Source: Anaspis maculata (Eukaryota > Arthropoda > Insecta > Coleoptera > Scraptiidae). Taken from it: 64,000 nucleotides of DNA. Positions 59,701 to 64,000 of this stretch are shown in pieces. How positions within the stretch are numbered: position 1 is the stretch's first letter; every line of letters begins with the position of its first letter. A program made the translations under genes and the position numbers. The stretch covers positions 88,173,602 through 88,237,601 of the forward strand of contig OX421963.1 of assembly GCA_949128115.1 (NCBI GenBank). Reading direction: 5' to 3'. The notes under the pieces were generated by a model, which searched no databases, had not been told where the DNA came from, and saw nothing but the letters and a program-made list of their open reading frames with translations.

Positions 59701-60109
59701 ATATTAAGCAAGGACAAGGTAAGGTTTAGCACGTTCAGCGCAGCTTTCTCAATATTCCATTATTCAAACAAAGTTAGAAACAGGGTAGTAAATTAGCAGG
59801 TGCAGACGGTAAAATCGCAAGTTCAAGAGTAACTTAGTTTAGACTGCAATGCTTTTACATGCTTTGACCAAAATATTGAAGACGTAGAACTGCAGAAGAG
59901 ATGTGTTGGGTGGTCACTAGGAAAGGCCGAATTACTAATGACCATGACTGGACCAAGTCCCTTGGTGTTAACGTGATGGTGAAAACCTTATTCCATATTG
60001 CATATAGCAAACCATATTCCTAGTGTTGTGGTGGTCTTCGTCTTAATTTCAAGACGAACCAATAGAAATCATGAACTGGAAGTGTGTTTCGTGGGCTTGT
60101 TTTGATCTT
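56767..60109. other. Repeat-poor island (to ~59.7 kb), possible regulatory DNA
   Basis: There is an abrupt change at the edge of the outer element to mixed-complexity sequence with TAATTA/ATTAATT words (57225, 58360, 58897, 59085), CCGGCCGG words near 58240 and almost no simple repeats. Overlapping frames on both strands (58554-58838 plus and 58656-58850 minus, for example) are unrecognised. 59.7-60.1 kb is ordinary unmarked DNA. Confidence 0.4.
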
Positions 60110-60440
60110 ATTCACCTCGGTGGTTTGCACCTCGTCCGTGGCAATTCATTGCTCAATATCTACCTCGGTTCTTCGCAGCTTGCTTGTATAATACACCCCG
60201 GTGCTTCGCACCTGGACTGCGATAAAATCCAGATATAGATTATTCATACTCCGGTTGTGACCTTCTCAGCTTCATGTACTCGGCTGTTTTTCTTTTTCTT
60301 GTTCACTATACACTGGTTCTAATCCTTGTCCCACCATGTACTCGGCTGCTTTTTTTTCGTGCTCCCTATACTCCGGTTGTGACCTTCTTAGGTTCATGTA
60401 CTAGGCTGTTATCTGTTTTCTGGTTTTGGTTTTGGCATTT
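60110..60440. repeat. Dispersed copy of the 36-kb hairpin tandem family
   Basis: CCTCGGTGGTTTGCACCTCG (60116), CCCCGGTGCTTCGCACCTGG (60196), ACTCCGGTTGTGACCTTCT and three TGTACTCGGCTG units match the repeat at 35950-37360 in the same order and strand. Confidence 0.82.
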
Positions 60441-60970
60441 GCTTCTGCTCCACCTTTCACTAGGAGTTGCTAAGGGAAATTTGCTTAGTAATTCCTAGTA
60501 GAAGGGTAACTAGAAGCATATACTTTGTTTAATTATACGACCAAAGATTCAGATTCTAAAAGTAACTTTGATTCAGTGAAACACCGACTTTCAAAGCGTG
60601 AAGAAACAAACGCAACACACACACCCAAGTGCTTTCGCATCAAGTATAGGTCAAGTGAGGTCGACAATTCGCACACTGCAAAACCATCCCCGATGCGACG
60701 CCATCAATAATTTTGTATCTCACCATGTACAGGGTGATCAACCTAGATGGGGGATCCCCCGTTAGAATTTTACCCGTTTTCCCGTAGAAATAAAATTTGT
60801 ACGCAGAATTTTTTTTATCTTACAGCGCCTCGGAATACAGACAGGGTGTTCCAAGAAACTTCCAATTTTTTTCGACACCTTGTATCTAAATATTGGAAAT
60901 GATGCGGGTTTTTCTTCAGATTCCAGATATGTAATTTGATATCTGAATCAGATCCTATACAGGGTATATA
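60441..60970. other. Non-coding with isolated TACAGGGTG-type ends
   Basis: TACAGGGTGATCAACC at 60728, ACAGGGTGTTCCAAG at 60841 and TACAGGGTATAT at 60958 are single, unpaired termini, probably solo ends or truncated MITEs. The 61-codon frame at 60525-60710 is unrecognised. Confidence 0.5.
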
Positions 60971-61163
60971 TTTTTACACTTCTCACCCCAGATTTCTCCC
61001 CGCCAAATTTTTTTCAAGAAAAACACCGGAACAGGTCGATTTTTATCAATGAGAATTCGGAAATGTGCCCTAGATGTCCCCCTTAAAATAAAAATTGATT
61101 TTTTCCGGCGTTTTGTTTGAAAAAAATTTGGCGGGGAGAAATCTAGGGTGAGAAGTGTGAAAA
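60971..61163. mobile_element. ~190-bp hairpin MITE next to the hAT left end
   Basis: TTTACACTTCTCACC at 60971 mirrors GGTGAGAAGTGTGAAA ending near 61163. Arms of about 60 bp include TTTCTCCCCGCCAAATTTTT. It lies about 14 bp before the hAT element at 61177. No clear target duplication. Confidence 0.8.
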
Positions 61164-61372
61164 TGAACCATATAAACAGAGCTGGGAGTATCTTGGAGAA
61201 AAAGATACTTTTTTGTAACTAGTTACTGAAAAGTAACTTAGATACTTTATCTAAGATACTTTCCAGATCAGGAGAAAAGTATCTGTAACTTAGATACTTT
61301 TGATACTTTTTTTAAAAGTATCTAGTAACTTGTACAAAAAACAAGTATCTTAAGATACTTTTTAGTAACTTA

Positions 61373-61521
61373 GGGCTAAATTTCAAGTCCAAGTTGTAAC
61401 CCGCGCAGCGTGGCGCAAGTAGTCACGTGATCCCTCTGTGCCAATGAGCATGCCATTATTGGATCACGTGACTACTTGCGCCACGCTGCGCGGGTTGCAG
61501 CTCGGACTTGAAATTTGGCCC
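61373..61521. mobile_element. 149-bp PIF/Harbinger-like hairpin MITE
   Basis: GGGCTAAATTTCAAGTCC mirrors GGACTTGAAATTTGGCCC. Arms of about 60 bp, nearly perfect, include CGCAGCGTGGCGCAAGTAGT and CACGTGATCC around a 27-base loop. TTA flanks both sides (61370-61372, 61522-61524). A TTA duplication and ends starting GGGC fit PIF/Harbinger. Confidence 0.88.
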
Positions 61522-61755
61522 TTAGATACTTTGGCGGTATCTAATTATTTTTGAAGTAACTTAACTTAGTTACTTTCAACGTAACTAAGTTACTTTTCAA
61601 GTAACTATAACTAGGTATATATCGCAAAAGTATCTAGTGATTTCAAAGTATCTTACTCGTAGTCAACAGCCGAAGAAAGGTTTTGATTTCGAAGAAGATG
61701 TGTAGGTCGAGGTGTAGGTACACTCGAGGGAACACTCATACCTCTACTGACGCTG

Positions 61756-61947
61756 ATGGAAACAGAAAAAAAGCAAATTAAGCTTCAGCTACTGGGTACA
61801 ATGCAATACCTACAGGATCCAAGTACGGATCTAGCTATGCTGAATAAATATAGCCGTATAAAGCAAGTTTTTCAAAAATTCAATACACCGCTGCCATTCT
61901 CTGCTCCGGTGGAACGACGGTTTTTGAGTTCATTCAATAAGTATTGA
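61756..61947 (+). pseudogene. hAT transposase C-terminal fragment
   Basis: The 63-codon frame reads LAMLNKYSRIKQVFQKFNTP and then LPFSAPVERRFLSSFNKY before a stop. The family text is y-P-x-I-x-x-x-F-x-x-(Y/F)NTPLPSSAPVERLFS, the core of the hAT dimerisation domain. Only this end of the protein survives: the catalytic residues and zinc finger are missing, and LFS is changed to RFLS. Orientation is toward the right end of the surrounding hAT element, as expected for its own transposase. Confidence 0.82.
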
Positions 61948-62109
61948 CTGATGACTGTTATTTTCAAGAGTTGATTATGTTTTTTGTAGCATAGTTTACT
62001 ATTTTTTTTATCATTTTCTCACAGTTTATCCATTACTCCATTATTATTCTATATATTATATTACTCTCCTGTTATTTTATGTGTTCAAATGTTCATCATA
62101 AAATGAATA

Positions 62110-63107
62110 TACAGGGTGGCCCATTGAAAACGAAACAGACGGGATTGTGGCCAGCAGATTTTTTTTTCAAAAAAGGCAAAAACAGGTCAATTTTATCATT
62201 GAGAGGGACATCTTTTATGACCAATCTCACTCCCGTATTGTTCCATCCCTTCGCGCTATGATGACAACTCCTGAAATGTTGATAGGGATGATAGGGCAAG
62301 TGGCACTTCATTTGAAAGGTCTTGCTTCCCTGAATCCAGTGCAAAACATTTTTGTTAAGTTTTATCAATTAATCAACAAAAAAATTAAGTTTCAGACATA
62401 CGAAATAAATCCGATATTTCAAGACATTTAGGAATGAAAAATTGAAAAACGCTTGGACAGGTTAATTTTAATTTCAAAGGGGCTACTTTTATTGCCATTT
62501 GTTTATATTGTCACTTCAACCTTTGAGGTGAAGGGCAAACCACCCTTGGAATTTTGAAATCAAAAGATGGGTCTGATGAAAAGGTCAGTTTCATCAAATT
62601 AGATGTTCAAATTGTTCACCACCAAAAGAAATGTTCCAATTCCTTATTGCATTGAAGACTGTAAAGGTGGTTCACCCTCCACTTGAAGGGTTGAACTGTC
62701 AATGTTTATGGATAGCAATAAAAGTAGCCCCCTTGAAATTAAAATTATATTGTCCAAGCGTTTTTCAATTTTTCATTCCTGAATGTCTTGAAATATCGGA
62801 TTTATTTCGCATGTTTGAAGCTATGATTTTTTTGGCGATTAATTGATAAAACTTCATCAAAACACAAAACATTGCACTGAATTTAGGGAAGCAAGACCTT
62901 TCAAATGAGGTGTCACTTGCCCTATCATCCCTATTAACATTTCAGGGGTTGTCATCACAGCGCGAAGGGATGAAACAATACAGGAGTGAGATTGGTCATA
63001 AAAGATGTCCCCCTCGATAATGAAATTGACCTGTTTTTGCATTTAAAAAAAAAAAATTTCTGCTGGCCACAATCCCGTCTGTTCCGTTTTCAATGGGTCA
63101 ACCTGTA
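62110..63107. mobile_element. ~1-kb foldback with TACAGGGTGGCCC ends
   Basis: TACAGGGTGGCCCATTGAAA mirrors TTTCAATGGGTCAACCTGTA. Arms run inward to about 62430 and 62740, including GACGGGATTGTGGCCAGCAG and ATGATAGGGCAAGTG. An inner pair (62450-62530 with 62680-62770, GCAATAAAAGTAGCCCC-type) continues the palindrome. The TA ends fit a Tc1/mariner-type target. Frames such as 62147-62431 plus and 62857-63042 minus are mirror copies. Confidence 0.88.
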
Positions 63108-63522
63108 TATAATTTTTGTGCATTTGAAATGTCTGATGGACCAATTATTTTTTTCAAAGTTTTTTCAATACTGTAGTAGCTTGGTTATCTAATAGTATAT
63201 TCAGATACTTTGAGTAACTAAGTTCTTTTTCAAGTAACTAAGTTACTAAAAAGTATCTTAGATACTCATAGTATCTTTAGATACTTTTAAGTAACTTAGT
63301 TATCAAAAGTATCTTGAATGCTTGAAGTAACTTCAGATACTTTTGAAAATATCTAAGATACTTCTAGAGAGTAACTTAGATACTTTTCAAAGTAACTAGT
63401 ACTTCAGTTACTTTTGAAAAAAAGTATCTAAATATTGAAGTATCTAAGATACTTTATCAAAAGTAACTTGGAAAAGTTTCTAGATACTTTTCGAAAGTAA
63501 CTATCCCAGCTCTGCATATAGA

Positions 63523-64000
63523 TGATGAACCATGTATTATGATCTTATTATAATATCAATGTATATTTGAATCAAAAGGAGAAAAAAGAAAAAAAGGAAA
63601 AAACACTAACTGAAAGTGCCCAGGTTTTAGAATACAAGCTCGAAACAAACGTTTGTATGCCAGTTATGGGGGAAGCGACAGTTTTTTCAATGAAATAGTC
63701 ACTGCGAATTGACATTTCATCTTACCTTTTGTACCTTTATTCTTCCCAAAAATGAGTTTTGTTGTCACCTAGTAAATTCAATTAATTTCGGCGTTTTAAC
63801 GTCAACGAAATCCAGGCGGGTCCTTGCCTTGCAGACGCAGAAGAGCGGCTCATTCTGGCTTGGATTCTGAAACCTGGATCTCTCAGTAAGTGTTTTTTCC
63901 CTTTTTTTCCTTTTTCTCCTTTTCATTCAAATAATTATTCCTAACCGGGGTTCCGGTGATGAACTAGAGAATTCTTTTGACATTTCCCTTTCGATTTTAT
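63523..64000. other. Non-coding right edge
   Basis: An A/G-rich run is at about 63575-63605 and a T-rich run at about 63895-63920. No element or gene is recognised. Confidence 0.5.

Larger units (their letters stand above)
61177..63514. mobile_element. hAT element with 8-bp target duplication and nested insertions
   Basis: The ends CAGAGCTGGGAGTATC and ATCCCAGCTCTG are flanked by CATATAAA (61169-61176) and CATATAGA (63515-63522), a one-mismatch octamer duplication. Long subterminal zones (61200-61370, 61525-61660 and 63195-63500) consist of repeated GTAACTTAGATACTTTT words in both orientations. A Harbinger-like MITE and a TA foldback are inserted inside. The only coding trace is a transposase C-terminal segment at 61756-61947. 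Confidence 0.9.

Overview
The window reads as non-coding, transposon-rich nuclear DNA from an animal, most likely an insect. The support for this is a set of decayed Tc1/mariner, hAT and non-LTR transposase or reverse-transcriptase fragments of arthropod type, a nuclear copy of mitochondrial atp6 that translates in the insect style, many inverted-repeat elements ending in TACAGGGTG, and the absence of prokaryotic gene organisation. The species cannot be named from the sequence. A hemipteran such as a whitefly would fit the moderate base composition, but that is a guess. I see no intact protein-coding gene. Nearly all open frames are short, overlap on both strands, or are mirrored in inverted-repeat arms.

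Layout. 1-1582 is a three-armed foldback. 4350-5101 is a second foldback with an AGGTC pentamer array in its loop. 5556-6260 holds Tc1-like remnants. 6283-8889 is a foldback whose arms are tandem monomers. 10.1-11.6, 16.5-17.6, 19.9-20.4, 25.9-27.0, 31.3-34.6 and 56.8-59.7 kb are high-complexity, repeat-poor islands that look like regulatory or intronic sequence of a large gene; two short candidate 3' exons sit in them on the minus strand. 13.6-14.6 and 22.7-25.3 kb are degenerate simple arrays, the second interrupted by the atp6 copy. 20.4-22.7 kb has a reverse-transcriptase pseudogene, a hAT-like MITE, a TA-type MITE and an unrecognised pseudogene.

27.68-30.80 and 35.41-38.44 kb are two compound degenerate arrays. 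They share CCGG-rich motifs and CTAGTGCT / CACTAG ends, and the second contains a 384-445 bp tandem repeat with a strong hairpin. From 39.05 to 56.77 kb the sequence is a chain of nested and adjacent inverted-repeat elements: an outer element with arms of about 0.6 kb has been expanded to 17.7 kb by at least five foldbacks, two hAT elements and several MITEs. In several cases the untouched opposite arm preserves the empty insertion site. A last nest at 60.97-63.51 kb is a hAT element with a Harbinger-like MITE and a TA foldback inside it.

Nothing here works as a pathway. The biology on view is how palindromic elements accumulate, capture coding fragments and diverge. The most notable points are the Russian-doll cluster, the CTAGTGCT-bounded arrays, the cysteine-rich gene fragment carried in a foldback loop, and the possible pair of alternative last exons.
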